This document shows, one piece after another, positions 8,903-17,242 of a stretch of 64,000 nt of DNA (positions within the stretch are counted from its first letter, which is position 1; each line of letters opens with the position of its first letter). Source of the DNA: Gammaproteobacteria bacterium UBA5078 (GTDB lineage: Bacteria > Pseudomonadota > Gammaproteobacteria > Pseudomonadales > Pseudohongiellaceae); contig DIAM01000020.1 in the NCBI GenBank assembly GCA_002416505.1, forward strand, positions 99,077 to 163,076, read 5' to 3'. The position numbers were made by a program, and so were the translations under genes. Under the pieces are notes generated by a model. It was not told the DNA's origin, did not search any database, and saw nothing but the letters and a program-made list of their open reading frames with translations.

Positions 8903-9029
8903 TTAGTTGCGCTTGTAAAGCGCTCCTTTACGAGCTTACCTCGCGTTGCAATCTGTTCTGAGAAGGCTATCACTACCTCTCGGCCGATGACCACGCTTGG
9001 GAGGCATTCATCCAAGCCTAGTAGCACGC

Positions 9030-9063
9030 AAAAAAAAATCCGGCTAGCAAGACTAACCGGATT
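9030..9063 (-). terminator. Rho-independent terminator after the histidine kinase
   Basis: Read on the minus strand, an 11-bp stem (AATCCGGTTAG / CTAGCCGGATT, one mismatch) with a 5-base loop is followed directly by nine Ts. It lies about 175 bases beyond the kinase stop codon and should end the two-component operon. Confidence 0.85.
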
Positions 9064-9238
9064 GAAGTTTTAACATCCTGAGCAATCACAATACAAACCT
9101 AGCAGTTTGTCTCAATGAATGTTGCCATCTTATCGCAATACCGCGCACGATCAATGCGACACGTTGCCGCACCTTTGGTGAGCCGCGCCTACCTCTATTT
9201 CCGGCGCGATAGGAGCCGCGTAGGGCGAAGGAGGTAGA

Positions 9239-10492
9239 TCAGAAAAGAATCTTCACGCTCGTGCCCACGCCACTGTTACTCTCGATTTCGATCTGCCAGT
9301 GAAAGCGATCGCAGATCCGTCTTACGAGATTGAGGCCTAGACCGGTACCACCGGGCTTGGTCGTATAGCTGCGATCGAACACCTCCAGCAACTTGTCTGC
9401 CGGTATACCCTCCCCGGTGTCGCTGATTGTGAGGCTGTCGCCGCCCACAGCAATCTTTATCTTACCCGAATGCGTGTGCTCGATGGCGTTGCGCAGCAGA
9501 TTGCCCACGCTAATCTGCAGCAGGCTGCTGGGGGCGTTGATTTGTGGAGAACCATCGAAGTGGGTCTCGACGTGGATATCGTGGGCGCGTATCTGCTCTT
9601 CGTTGTCAACTAGCAGCCGTGACACGATCGCATGGATATCTGCCGGCGCCGTTTGGTCGATTTGATTCCCGTCCTCGCGCGACATGTACAGAGTGGCCTC
9701 GATGAACGCCAGCATCTCGCTGCAGGCGCGCTTAATGCGTTCTATGGCGCGTGTCGACGCCGCGCTCTGCTCGTTGACCGCTAGCACGTCTACAGCCCCC
9801 ATCATGACCGATAGGGGCGTACGTAATTCATGGCTAGCCGCGGCGGTGAAAGAGCGTTCGCGATCGACAAACTGATCCAAGCGCTCCATGTATTTGTCGA
9901 AGGCAGCGGCGATCTGACCGATCTCCGTGCCTTGATATTCTTGGGCGATGCGCAGGCTACGCTCGCCCGGTTGTATCTCGGTCAGGCGCTTGGAGAGGCG
10001 ACGCACGGGGGCCAGAATAGCCCTCGTGGCGGTAAAGCCCATGATCAGAGCGGCGACGAGCACTATGCCAAGGCCGTAGAGCAGCATCATCAACACACGG
10101 TGCTCCTGCTCCTCCCACTCGGTGATGTCATAGGTCAGATAGGCGGGACTGCCGTGCAATATGCCAACCTGAGTCTGAAACACGGAATCTCCTACCCAGA
10201 CGCTATGATGCGCGCCTGGCGCTAGTAGCGCGATCTGATCGGGCACATCGGCGAGCCCATCGTCGAAATAGAACTGCCAGCCGGTGAACAAATCGGACTC
10301 GTGATAATTGCCTTGCTCGACCTGCTCTATCAAGGCATCGAATTGGCGCTCGGCCATCTCGCCGAAGATCACCGCCTCCAATTGGGCCTTGATAATCAAG
10401 ACCCCGCCCGCGAACAGGAAACTGGTCACGCTCACTATCAATACAAGGGCCAGTAACACTCGGAAGCGCAGACTGTCGGTTTGCAATTTCAT
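9239..10492 (-). CDS. Sensor histidine kinase of a metal-efflux two-component system
   Basis: 417 aa. A first transmembrane helix (about 12-34), a periplasmic sensor of about 100 residues, a second helix (about 135-157), a HAMP linker, a HisKA dimerisation helix with ASHELRTP (phospho-acceptor H221), and a HATPase domain with N box (NLLRNAIEH), G1 (DTGEGIP) and G2 (GGTGLGL). The ATG at 10492 follows AGGAAG and is preferred to a TTG four codons earlier. It is encoded 29 bases after the response regulator and should phosphorylate it. The operon is divergent from the RND efflux genes, so the periplasmic loop probably senses the metal exported by that pump. Confidence 0.92.
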   Translation of the reverse strand: MKLQTDSLRFRVLLALVLIVSVTSFLFAGGVLIIKAQLEAVIFGEMAERQFDALIEQVEQGNYHESDLFTGWQFYFDDGLADVPDQIALLAPGAHHSVWVGDSVFQTQVGILHGSPAYLTYDITEWEEQEHRVLMMLLYGLGIVLVAALIMGFTATRAILAPVRRLSKRLTEIQPGERSLRIAQEYQGTEIGQIAAAFDKYMERLDQFVDRERSFTAAASHELRTPLSVMMGAVDVLAVNEQSAASTRAIERIKRACSEMLAFIEATLYMSREDGNQIDQTAPADIHAIVSRLLVDNEEQIRAHDIHVETHFDGSPQINAPSSLLQISVGNLLRNAIEHTHSGKIKIAVGGDSLTISDTGEGIPADKLLEVFDRSYTTKPGGTGLGLNLVRRICDRFHWQIEIESNSGVGTSVKILF

Positions 10493-10521
10493 CTTCTTCC
10501 TCAATCAAAAGTCAGACTGTG

Positions 10522-11196
10522 TCAGTCTTCCTGAAGTCGGTAACCCGCCCCGTGGACGGTGTGGATAAGTTTCACTGCGAAGGGCTTGTCTACCACATTG
10601 CGTAAATTGTAGATGTGCGTGCGCAGCACATCGTTGTCGGGCAGCTCATCGCCCCAGATCAGCGTCTCTAACTCCTCACGGGCGACCACACGATGGGTGT
10701 TGAGTAGCAGGGCCTCCAATAATTTGCGTTGAATCGGGTTGAGCTCTAGTGTTTGCCCGGCGCGAGTGGCCGTCAGCGTGTCGGAATCATATTGCAGATC
10801 CGCAACCTGCAACGCACGGCTAGGCCCCTGCTGCTGACTGCGCTTAACGAGCGCCTCGAGGCGGACCTCTAGCTCCTTGACCGAGAAGGGTTTGACCAGA
10901 TAGTCGTCGGCACCGGCCTGAAAACCCTCGAGCTTATCGTCGAGCTGATCTCGCGCGGTTAGCATCAGGACTGGCGTGCCGACACGCGCCTCTTCACGCA
11001 GGCGCCTGCACAGCGTCATGCCATCGAGCCCCGGTAACATGATATCCAATACGATCACGTCGTAGCGCTCGCTGGTGGCGAGCTGCAAACCATGGGGGCC
11101 GTTGTTCGCAAAATCCAACACATGCCCCTTGGGCTCTAAGTAGTCTGCGATATTTGCCGCAATGTCCCGGTTGTCTTCGACCACTAAAACTTTCAC
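10522..11196 (-). CDS. OmpR-family response regulator
   Basis: 224 aa. Receiver domain residues 1-115 with acidic pocket ED (8-9), phospho-acceptor D51 in VLDIMLPG, switch T and conserved K in VKPFS; winged-helix DNA-binding domain from about 125 to 222. The GTG at 11196 is chosen because AGGAG lies 7 bases before it and because it places VKVLVVEDN at the N-terminus, as in the family. An upstream ATG at 11226 would swallow the RBS. It forms an operon with the kinase and probably controls the divergent RND operon through the inverted-repeat region at 11279-11327. Confidence 0.92.
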   Translation of the reverse strand: MKVLVVEDNRDIAANIADYLEPKGHVLDFANNGPHGLQLATSERYDVIVLDIMLPGLDGMTLCRRLREEARVGTPVLMLTARDQLDDKLEGFQAGADDYLVKPFSVKELEVRLEALVKRSQQQGPSRALQVADLQYDSDTLTATRAGQTLELNPIQRKLLEALLLNTHRVVAREELETLIWGDELPDNDVLRTHIYNLRNVVDKPFAVKLIHTVHGAGYRLQED

Positions 11197-11278
11197 TAAC
11201 GCACTCCTAATAGGTAGATGCAGCACGCCGCTGCAGCACTTCGCTCTCGCTGCTCTCAGAGTGGCAGTTAGGCATAAA

Positions 11279-11327
11279 GCATGTCAAAAAAAAGTGAAAT
11301 TCGGCGTTTGACAATTTTTTCACATGC
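11279..11327. promoter_or_regulatory. Candidate operator: interrupted inverted repeat upstream of the RND operon
   Basis: Arms GCATGTCAAAAAA (11279-11291) and TTTTTTCACATGC (11315-11327) are inverted copies with one mismatch. Nested inside are further symmetric pieces (GTCAAA / TTTGAC), and a TTGACA hexamer lies at 11308-11313. The element sits in the 177-base divergent region between the response regulator and the efflux genes. OmpR-family regulators of metal pumps often bind such sites, but the exact binding sequence here is an inference. No well-spaced -10 hexamer is obvious. Confidence 0.45.
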
Positions 11328-11373
11328 TAATGGTTAGGATGCACACATCATTGGTAGAAATGGGTTAATAAAG

Positions 11374-12624
11374 GTGAAAAATATCCGCATTGCTTCCTTC
11401 GCAGCACTTAGTGTCTTGCTCATGATCGCTGCAAGCGCTCAGGCCCAAGAGATCGATCATGTCCACCTAAGCAAGAGTGAGACCTTACAGTTCGATGCAA
11501 TCCTCGAACAGGCCATGTTGCAGTCGCCCGCGTATCGCGAGATCGCTGCTCGAGACCAGGAGGCCAAGAGCCACGAAGGCGTGGGCCAAAGTTGGATCGC
11601 GGGCAGGCCCAGCGCGGAACTTGACTATCTGGACGATCGCTCACTCACCAATTTGGGACAGACCGAACTCACCTATGGTGTTGCCCTGCCCCTGTGGCGA
11701 CTGGGCGAGCGCGACGATATGCAAGCCCTTGGGGAAAACTATGCAACACAGGCGAGTGATTGGCAGAGGCAATTCGAATTAGACACCGCCGGAAAACTGC
11801 GCACTGCCCTAGCCGATTTTTATAAGGCTGAAACGCTGTTAGCACTCGAGCAACAAGCCACCGAGGATGCCAGAGAGTTGCTGCGCATCGTCGAAGTACT
11901 CTTCGATGCGGGAGAGCTTGCCGCACTGGACGTGATGCAGGCGCGCAATTTACTGCTCACCCAGCAGCGCAATGAGCTGGATGCCGACGCCATGAAGGTT
12001 GATGCCGAGCGCAGCTATGCAGTGTTAACTGGGCTGGCCGTAGTGCCCACGAAGGCGCACAGCGAGACACTAGTCATGAGCGAAGAGATCGCCCCCGACC
12101 ACCCCCAATTGCAATATCTGCAAAGCAGCATAGACCTGCAGGACGCCAATGTCCGCAAGGCCGAAACGAGTGCGAAGGGCAGCCCCACGCTCACTCTCGG
12201 TTCGCGTCGCCAGAAGGCCAATGCCTATGCCGACTACGAGAATGCGCTGGCGATATCGGTCAGCATCCCCTTCGGCGGCAAATCATTCGTGAGCGCAGCT
12301 GGCAGCAGCGCGCGGCGCGCTAAGGTCGATGCCGAGGTGGAATATTTCACGGCCCTACGCGAGCTCAACGCACAACTCCATGAGGTAGAACATCAGCTGT
12401 TCACACTCGACCAGGCCCTGCCATTGCTAGAGGAACAAGCCGCGCTCTCCGCGGCGCAATGGGAAATGGCCAAGAACGCATTCGAGCTAGGGGAGACCGA
12501 TATCAGCCGCGTAGTGATCGCGCTACAGCTGGCACGCAGCAGCGCCAAAGAATTCGAAACCCTATCCTTGCAGTATCAAAGACTGATCACAGAATCTAAC
12601 CAGATCATCGGAGTCCTCCCATGA
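11374..12624 (+). CDS. TolC/CzcC-family outer-membrane efflux protein
   Basis: 416 aa with a signal peptide (MKN... to about AQAQ, residue 25) and two outer-membrane-efflux repeats rich in long amphipathic helices. It starts with GTG at 11374; the RBS (AAAGG) is weak and close. It should form the outer-membrane channel of a tripartite metal-efflux pump. It is the first gene of an operon with the adaptor (ATGA overlap), pump and DUF3240 protein. At 416 aa it matches CzcC-like channels rather than the longer drug-type TolC proteins. Confidence 0.9.
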   Translation: MKNIRIASFAALSVLLMIAASAQAQEIDHVHLSKSETLQFDAILEQAMLQSPAYREIAARDQEAKSHEGVGQSWIAGRPSAELDYLDDRSLTNLGQTELTYGVALPLWRLGERDDMQALGENYATQASDWQRQFELDTAGKLRTALADFYKAETLLALEQQATEDARELLRIVEVLFDAGELAALDVMQARNLLLTQQRNELDADAMKVDAERSYAVLTGLAVVPTKAHSETLVMSEEIAPDHPQLQYLQSSIDLQDANVRKAETSAKGSPTLTLGSRRQKANAYADYENALAISVSIPFGGKSFVSAAGSSARRAKVDAEVEYFTALRELNAQLHEVEHQLFTLDQALPLLEEQAALSAAQWEMAKNAFELGETDISRVVIALQLARSSAKEFETLSLQYQRLITESNQIIGVLP

Positions 12625-13712
12625 AGTCAACTTTCAAAAGATTTCCCGCCCTAATTATCCTAGCGCTGTGCACCCCCGCTCTTTTCGCGCAGGAAAATAT
12701 CACGATCTCCGACGCCGATATCAGCCGCATGGGCATCGTGTTCGCAGCGGTGCAGGCGATGGATAATAATTCAGGGGCGCGCTTTGCCGCCACCGTGATC
12801 AACTCTCCGGACTCGGTCACCACACTCAGTGCGCGCTACTCCGGCGTGATTGAACAGTGGCAGCGCAACTCGGGCGATGTCGTCAGCGCCGGGCAAACGC
12901 TCGCGACCATTCGCAGCCCCGAGATCATTGCAGTGCAGAATGATTGGATTGCCGCATCTGCAGCGGCGGACAGCGCGCAGTTCGAACTTAGCAAGGACCA
13001 AGCGCTATTCGATCAGGGGGTCATCTCACAGCAACGCCTTATTCAGACACGCAACCGTGCTCAACAGGCAATGTTCACGCAGATGAGCACGCGCGCGCAA
13101 CTTACTCTAGCGGGCTTCAACGAGGCACGCCTGAACGCCCTGCGCGAGAATGGCACCGGACTCGGCACATATTCACTCGTTGCACCCGCCGGGGCAGTAT
13201 TAACTCAGCGCATGGGCAATGTCGGTGACTTCGTCGAGGCCAACACGCCCTTGGTTTTTCTCAATTCCGGCGAACGCCGCTGGGTCAGCGTTCATGTGCC
13301 TGGCCGCTTCGCAGCCGACATGGCCATCGGCCAGACGATTAGCGTGGCTGGCACCGGCCAGACGCTGACACTGCGCCAGAAAGACTTCGCGATCGACAGC
13401 AGTAATCAAACCATCGAACTGTTCGCTGAGTTCGATAGCGAGACCAGTTTCACTACCGGACAGATCGTCTCCGTCGTCCTGCCTCCTTCTAGAATGGGCA
13501 TGTTGATCCCCGATCGCGCCGTCGTACACAGCGGCAATGTCGCCACCATCTATGTCCGCACCGACTCGGGCGTAGAGGCACGCGAACTAGAGCTGCTCTC
13601 AGTGGGAGCCGACTACCTCGCAGAGACGGGTGTGCGCGCCGGCGAGCTGATTGCGATTCAAGGCAGCGCCGTTCTTAAGGGCATCCAACTCGGCCTAGGG
13701 AGTGGCGAATAA
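12621..13712 (+). CDS. RND efflux periplasmic adaptor (CzcB/CusB-like)
   Basis: 363 aa with a signal peptide ending near FAQ (residue 24). Biotinyl-lipoyl-like halves surround a short helical hairpin (about residues 95-165), followed by beta-barrel and membrane-proximal domains. It joins the inner-membrane pump to the outer-membrane channel. It lacks the long His- or Met-rich N-terminal metal-binding extension of some CzcB/CusB proteins, so the adaptor gives little clue to the metal. Start overlaps the stop of the channel gene (ATGA). The stop overlaps the ATG of the pump gene by one base. Confidence 0.9.
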   Translation: MKSTFKRFPALIILALCTPALFAQENITISDADISRMGIVFAAVQAMDNNSGARFAATVINSPDSVTTLSARYSGVIEQWQRNSGDVVSAGQTLATIRSPEIIAVQNDWIAASAAADSAQFELSKDQALFDQGVISQQRLIQTRNRAQQAMFTQMSTRAQLTLAGFNEARLNALRENGTGLGTYSLVAPAGAVLTQRMGNVGDFVEANTPLVFLNSGERRWVSVHVPGRFAADMAIGQTISVAGTGQTLTLRQKDFAIDSSNQTIELFAEFDSETSFTTGQIVSVVLPPSRMGMLIPDRAVVHSGNVATIYVRTDSGVEARELELLSVGADYLAETGVRAGELIAIQGSAVLKGIQLGLGSGE

Positions 13713-16700
13713 TGTTAGCCTCACTCGTTCAATCTTCCCTAAGCCAGCGCCTGCTGGTCATCCTCCTTGCGCTGCTATTGACGGGCTTCGGCGTTCGCGC
13801 ATTGATGAACATCCCGATCGATGCATTTCCGGATATCTCGCCCACACAGGTGAAGATCATCATCAAGGCGCCGGGCATGACGCCAGAGGAGGTGGAGTCA
13901 CTGATCACTCAACCTGTCGAGGTGGAGTTATTGGGCATCCCTTTCCAATCGATGCTGCGCTCGATCTCCAAATACGCCCTGACCTCCATTACCCTGGACT
14001 TCGATGACGGCACGGATATTTACTGGGCACGCCAGCAAGTGACCGAACGCCTGAACAATGTGTGGACAAATCTGCCTAGCGGAATTAGCGGCGGCTTGGC
14101 ACCGATGAGCACGCCGTTAGGGGACATGTTCATGTTCACTATCGAGAGCGATTCACTCACCCTAGAGGATAAGCGCTTCCTACTGGACTGGACCATACGC
14201 CCAGCCCTGCGCACGGTGCCGGGTGTTGCGGACGTGAACTCCCTTGGCGGTTTCATACGCACCTATGAGGTACAACCTAACCGAGATGCCATGAGCGTAT
14301 TGGGCGTCAGCACGCTCGCGATCATCGACGCGCTGGAGATGAATAACAAGAACGATGGGGCCGGGCGCATCAGCCAGGGCGAAGAGGTCATTCTAGTGCG
14401 CGTGACCGGTGCCATCGGCAATCACGAGGACATCGGCAATACGCTTGTCGATAACGCCGAAGGCGAGAAGGTGCTGCTCTCGCAAGTGGCCAATATCACC
14501 ACCGGCACGATGGAGCGTTATGGCGCGGTGACCGCCGATGGCGGTGCCGAGGCCGTACAAGGACTCGTAATCGGCCTACGCGGTGCCAACTCCCAGGACG
14601 TGGTGCAGGGCGTAAAGGACAAGATCGTCGAGTTAGAAGCCACGCTGCCCGCCGGCACCAGCATCAATGTGTTCTACGACCGCACCGTGCTCATCGAGAG
14701 TGCCGTGGGTACCGTGTCCCAGGCACTGCTCGAGGCGGTGGTCCTAGTGGTCATACTGCTGGGTCTATTCCTCGGCAATGTGCGCGCCGCCCTAACGGTT
14801 GCGGTGATATTGCCACTATCCGCCCTGTTCACCTTCCTGATGATGGGTCAGCTGAATATGTCCGCCAACCTCATGAGTCTAGGCGGACTCGTCATCGCCA
14901 TCGGCATGCTGGTGGACTCGTCGATAGTGATAGTGGAGAACATCGTCTCTTCCTTGGCACATCAGCCCAAGGGCGGGCGACAGCTGCCGAAACTGCACAT
15001 CATTTACCGTGCAGTTAGAGACGTGGCACTACCGGTGACCTCCGGCATTATCATCATCGTCATCGTCTTCCTGCCATTACTCACCCTCGAGGGTCTGGAG
15101 GGCAAGCTGTTCGGCCCGGTGACCATGACGATCGTGTTCGCGCTATTGGGCTCACTAGTCTTGTCGTTGACGCTGATCCCCGTTGTCGCCTCCTTTCTTG
15201 TGCGCGCCGATGGTCACGACGAGCCGTGGCTAAGCCGCAAGCTCACCGCGCTCTATCGCCCGCTGCTCAAGAAAGCCCTGCACCGCCCCGTCTTCCTACT
15301 CGTAGGCGCCGGCTTATTGTTGGCCACAAGCGTAGTGGTGTTTCCCCTAGTGGGTAAGACCTTCATGCCAACTATGGACGAGGGCGACATTCTCATTCAA
15401 TTGGAGACCATTCCGTCCATCAGCTTAGAGGCGAATGTTCGCGTCGTGCAGCAGGTGGAGCGTGAATTAATGGCAAATGTCCCTGAGATTCTGCGAATAG
15501 TCTCGCGCATCGGCTCCGACGAGATGGGCATGGACCCGATGGGCTTGAACGAAACGGACATTTTTCTGCAGCTGCGCCCAGTGGAAGAATGGCGTGTGGC
15601 CACTAAGCCCGAGCTAGAAGATCATCTGCGCGAAGTGATGGAGCAATTCGTCGGCCTGAACTATGGCTTCACGCAGCCGATCGACATGCGCGTGTCGGAG
15701 ATGCTCACCGGCTCACGAGGCGACGTGGCGATTAAATTATTCGGCAGCGACCTGAGCGCCTTGAACAGCACGGCACAGGAGATCGCCGCACTCGTGGAGA
15801 CCATCCCAGGCGCGATCGACACCATCGCGACCATCAACGAGGGTGCGCAATATCTGCAGGTAACCGTCGATAGAATGCTGGCGGGACGCCTAGGCTTGAA
15901 TGCCGACGAACTGCAATTGCGCCTGCGCTCCGAGATCGAAGGCCTCGAGGTCGGTAGCGTCATCGAGGGCACCGCGCGCGTGCCCCTGATGGTGCGCTAT
16001 GCAGGCATCCAGGGCGATGGCCTGGCGCAGCTAAAAAATAGCTTCATCGATCTTCCCAACGGCGAGCTGATTCCCCTGGCCGATGTCGCCACTATTGCCC
16101 GAGTCGAGGGGCCCATCACGATCTCACGCGAGGCGGGGCAACGCTTCTCCGTCATCCGCACCGATGTGGCCGAGCGTGATCTGGTAGGGTTTGTCGCCGA
16201 AGCACAGCAGTTGATCGCCGATCGCATCGACTTACCAGAAGGCTATCGACTCGAGTGGGGCGGCGAGTTCGAGAATCAACAACGCGCAGCCGCGCGGCTA
16301 ACATTGGTCGTGCCACTGGCCCTGTCGCTGATCGCGTTACTATTGTTCCTGACTTTCCATTCTATCAAGCAAACCTTGATAGTACTGTCTAACATCCCCT
16401 TCGCACTCACCGGAGGCTTGATCGCGCTGTGGGTCACCGGAGAGTTCCTGTCGGTGCCCGCCTCCGTGGGCTTCATCGCCCTACTCGGCATCGCGGTGCT
16501 CAACGGCGTGGTGATGATGACCTACTTTAATCAACTTCACGCCAAAGGCATGGAGATTGGTCAGGTCGTTACCGAGGGTGCGCTGCGAAGGCTCCGACCG
16601 GTGATGATGACTGCGACGATCTGTGGCTTCGGCCTCGTCCCCTTGCTCCTAGCCACGGGGCCTGGCTCAGAGATTCAACGCCCACTCGCCATCGTGGTGA

Positions 16701-16795
16701 TCGGCGGCCTGATCAGCTCAACCCTGTTGACGCTGTTCCTACTGCCGATTATTTATAAGGCTTTCCACCGCACTTTGCAAAGCACAGGAATTTAG
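13712..16795 (+). CDS. Heavy-metal efflux RND pump (CzcA/CusA family)
   Basis: 1027 aa, 12 transmembrane helices in the RND arrangement with two large periplasmic loops. The N-terminal IPIDAFPDISPTQVKI and the segment GKTFMPTMDEGDI (about 548-560) are typical of the HME subfamily. Helix 4 carries AIGMLVDSSIVIVEN, with acidic residues of the proton relay. It lacks the DFG-x-x-VDGAVV signature typical of Zn/Co/Cd pumps and looks closer to the monovalent (Cu/Ag) type, but I would not fix the substrate from this alone. It exports metal from periplasm or cytoplasm through the channel encoded upstream. It is probably regulated by the divergent two-component system. Confidence 0.93.
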   Translation: MLASLVQSSLSQRLLVILLALLLTGFGVRALMNIPIDAFPDISPTQVKIIIKAPGMTPEEVESLITQPVEVELLGIPFQSMLRSISKYALTSITLDFDDGTDIYWARQQVTERLNNVWTNLPSGISGGLAPMSTPLGDMFMFTIESDSLTLEDKRFLLDWTIRPALRTVPGVADVNSLGGFIRTYEVQPNRDAMSVLGVSTLAIIDALEMNNKNDGAGRISQGEEVILVRVTGAIGNHEDIGNTLVDNAEGEKVLLSQVANITTGTMERYGAVTADGGAEAVQGLVIGLRGANSQDVVQGVKDKIVELEATLPAGTSINVFYDRTVLIESAVGTVSQALLEAVVLVVILLGLFLGNVRAALTVAVILPLSALFTFLMMGQLNMSANLMSLGGLVIAIGMLVDSSIVIVENIVSSLAHQPKGGRQLPKLHIIYRAVRDVALPVTSGIIIIVIVFLPLLTLEGLEGKLFGPVTMTIVFALLGSLVLSLTLIPVVASFLVRADGHDEPWLSRKLTALYRPLLKKALHRPVFLLVGAGLLLATSVVVFPLVGKTFMPTMDEGDILIQLETIPSISLEANVRVVQQVERELMANVPEILRIVSRIGSDEMGMDPMGLNETDIFLQLRPVEEWRVATKPELEDHLREVMEQFVGLNYGFTQPIDMRVSEMLTGSRGDVAIKLFGSDLSALNSTAQEIAALVETIPGAIDTIATINEGAQYLQVTVDRMLAGRLGLNADELQLRLRSEIEGLEVGSVIEGTARVPLMVRYAGIQGDGLAQLKNSFIDLPNGELIPLADVATIARVEGPITISREAGQRFSVIRTDVAERDLVGFVAEAQQLIADRIDLPEGYRLEWGGEFENQQRAAARLTLVVPLALSLIALLLFLTFHSIKQTLIVLSNIPFALTGGLIALWVTGEFLSVPASVGFIALLGIAVLNGVVMMTYFNQLHAKGMEIGQVVTEGALRRLRPVMMTATICGFGLVPLLLATGPGSEIQRPLAIVVIGGLISSTLLTLFLLPIIYKAFHRTLQSTGI

Positions 16796-16797
16796 AG

Positions 16798-17124
16798 ATG
16801 AGCAATACTCAACAAGCCCAATCGAGCGAAGGCTTCACCATGCTCGTGCTTAACGCTGCACCCGAACTAGAAGAGAATCTAATCGACTACCTGCTTAGTT
16901 TCGAGGAAGTCGAAGGCTTTACTTCGTACCATGTGCACGGCCATGGCGAACACCACGGCCTCAGTGTAGCGGAACAGGTTAGCGGCCGACGCAAACGCTC
17001 ACAATACGAGATCTTCATTGCCAGCTCTGCCATTCCGAGGGTATTGGAAGGGCTCGCGTCTGCCGTAGGAAGGGATATCGTTTACTGGGAGCAGACGGCA
17101 CGCAATTTCGGTCATGTCGGCTAG
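16798..17124 (+). CDS. DUF3240 family protein linked to the metal-efflux pump
   Basis: 108 aa cytoplasmic protein beginning two bases after the pump stop codon. It has the DUF3240 pattern: a ferredoxin-like/PII-like beta-alpha fold with a His-rich loop HVHGHGEHHG (about residues 41-50) followed by VSGRRKRSQYEIF. Members are regularly the last gene of CzcCBA-type operons and may sense or bind the metal, although a role is not established. The tight spacing supports co-translation with the pump. Confidence 0.88.
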   Translation: MSNTQQAQSSEGFTMLVLNAAPELEENLIDYLLSFEEVEGFTSYHVHGHGEHHGLSVAEQVSGRRKRSQYEIFIASSAIPRVLEGLASAVGRDIVYWEQTARNFGHVG

Positions 17125-17242
17125 GCTGACTGCGCTAGGGACCGCGCATGACGAGAGAACATTGCTAATTCACTTTACGTGTTCTACTCTTCGGGCAGCT
17201 CAAAAGTTCTACACAATAAAAATAGCAGACAGGAGCCCCACC

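Larger units (their letters stand above)
8846..9238. other. Intergenic region between yeeE-like pair and histidine kinase
   Basis: 393 bases without a convincing gene. It holds a perfect inverted repeat at 8874-8902 and a rho-independent terminator for the minus-strand kinase at 9030-9063, annotated separately. The rest shows no long reading frame with a ribosome-binding site. Confidence 0.6.
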
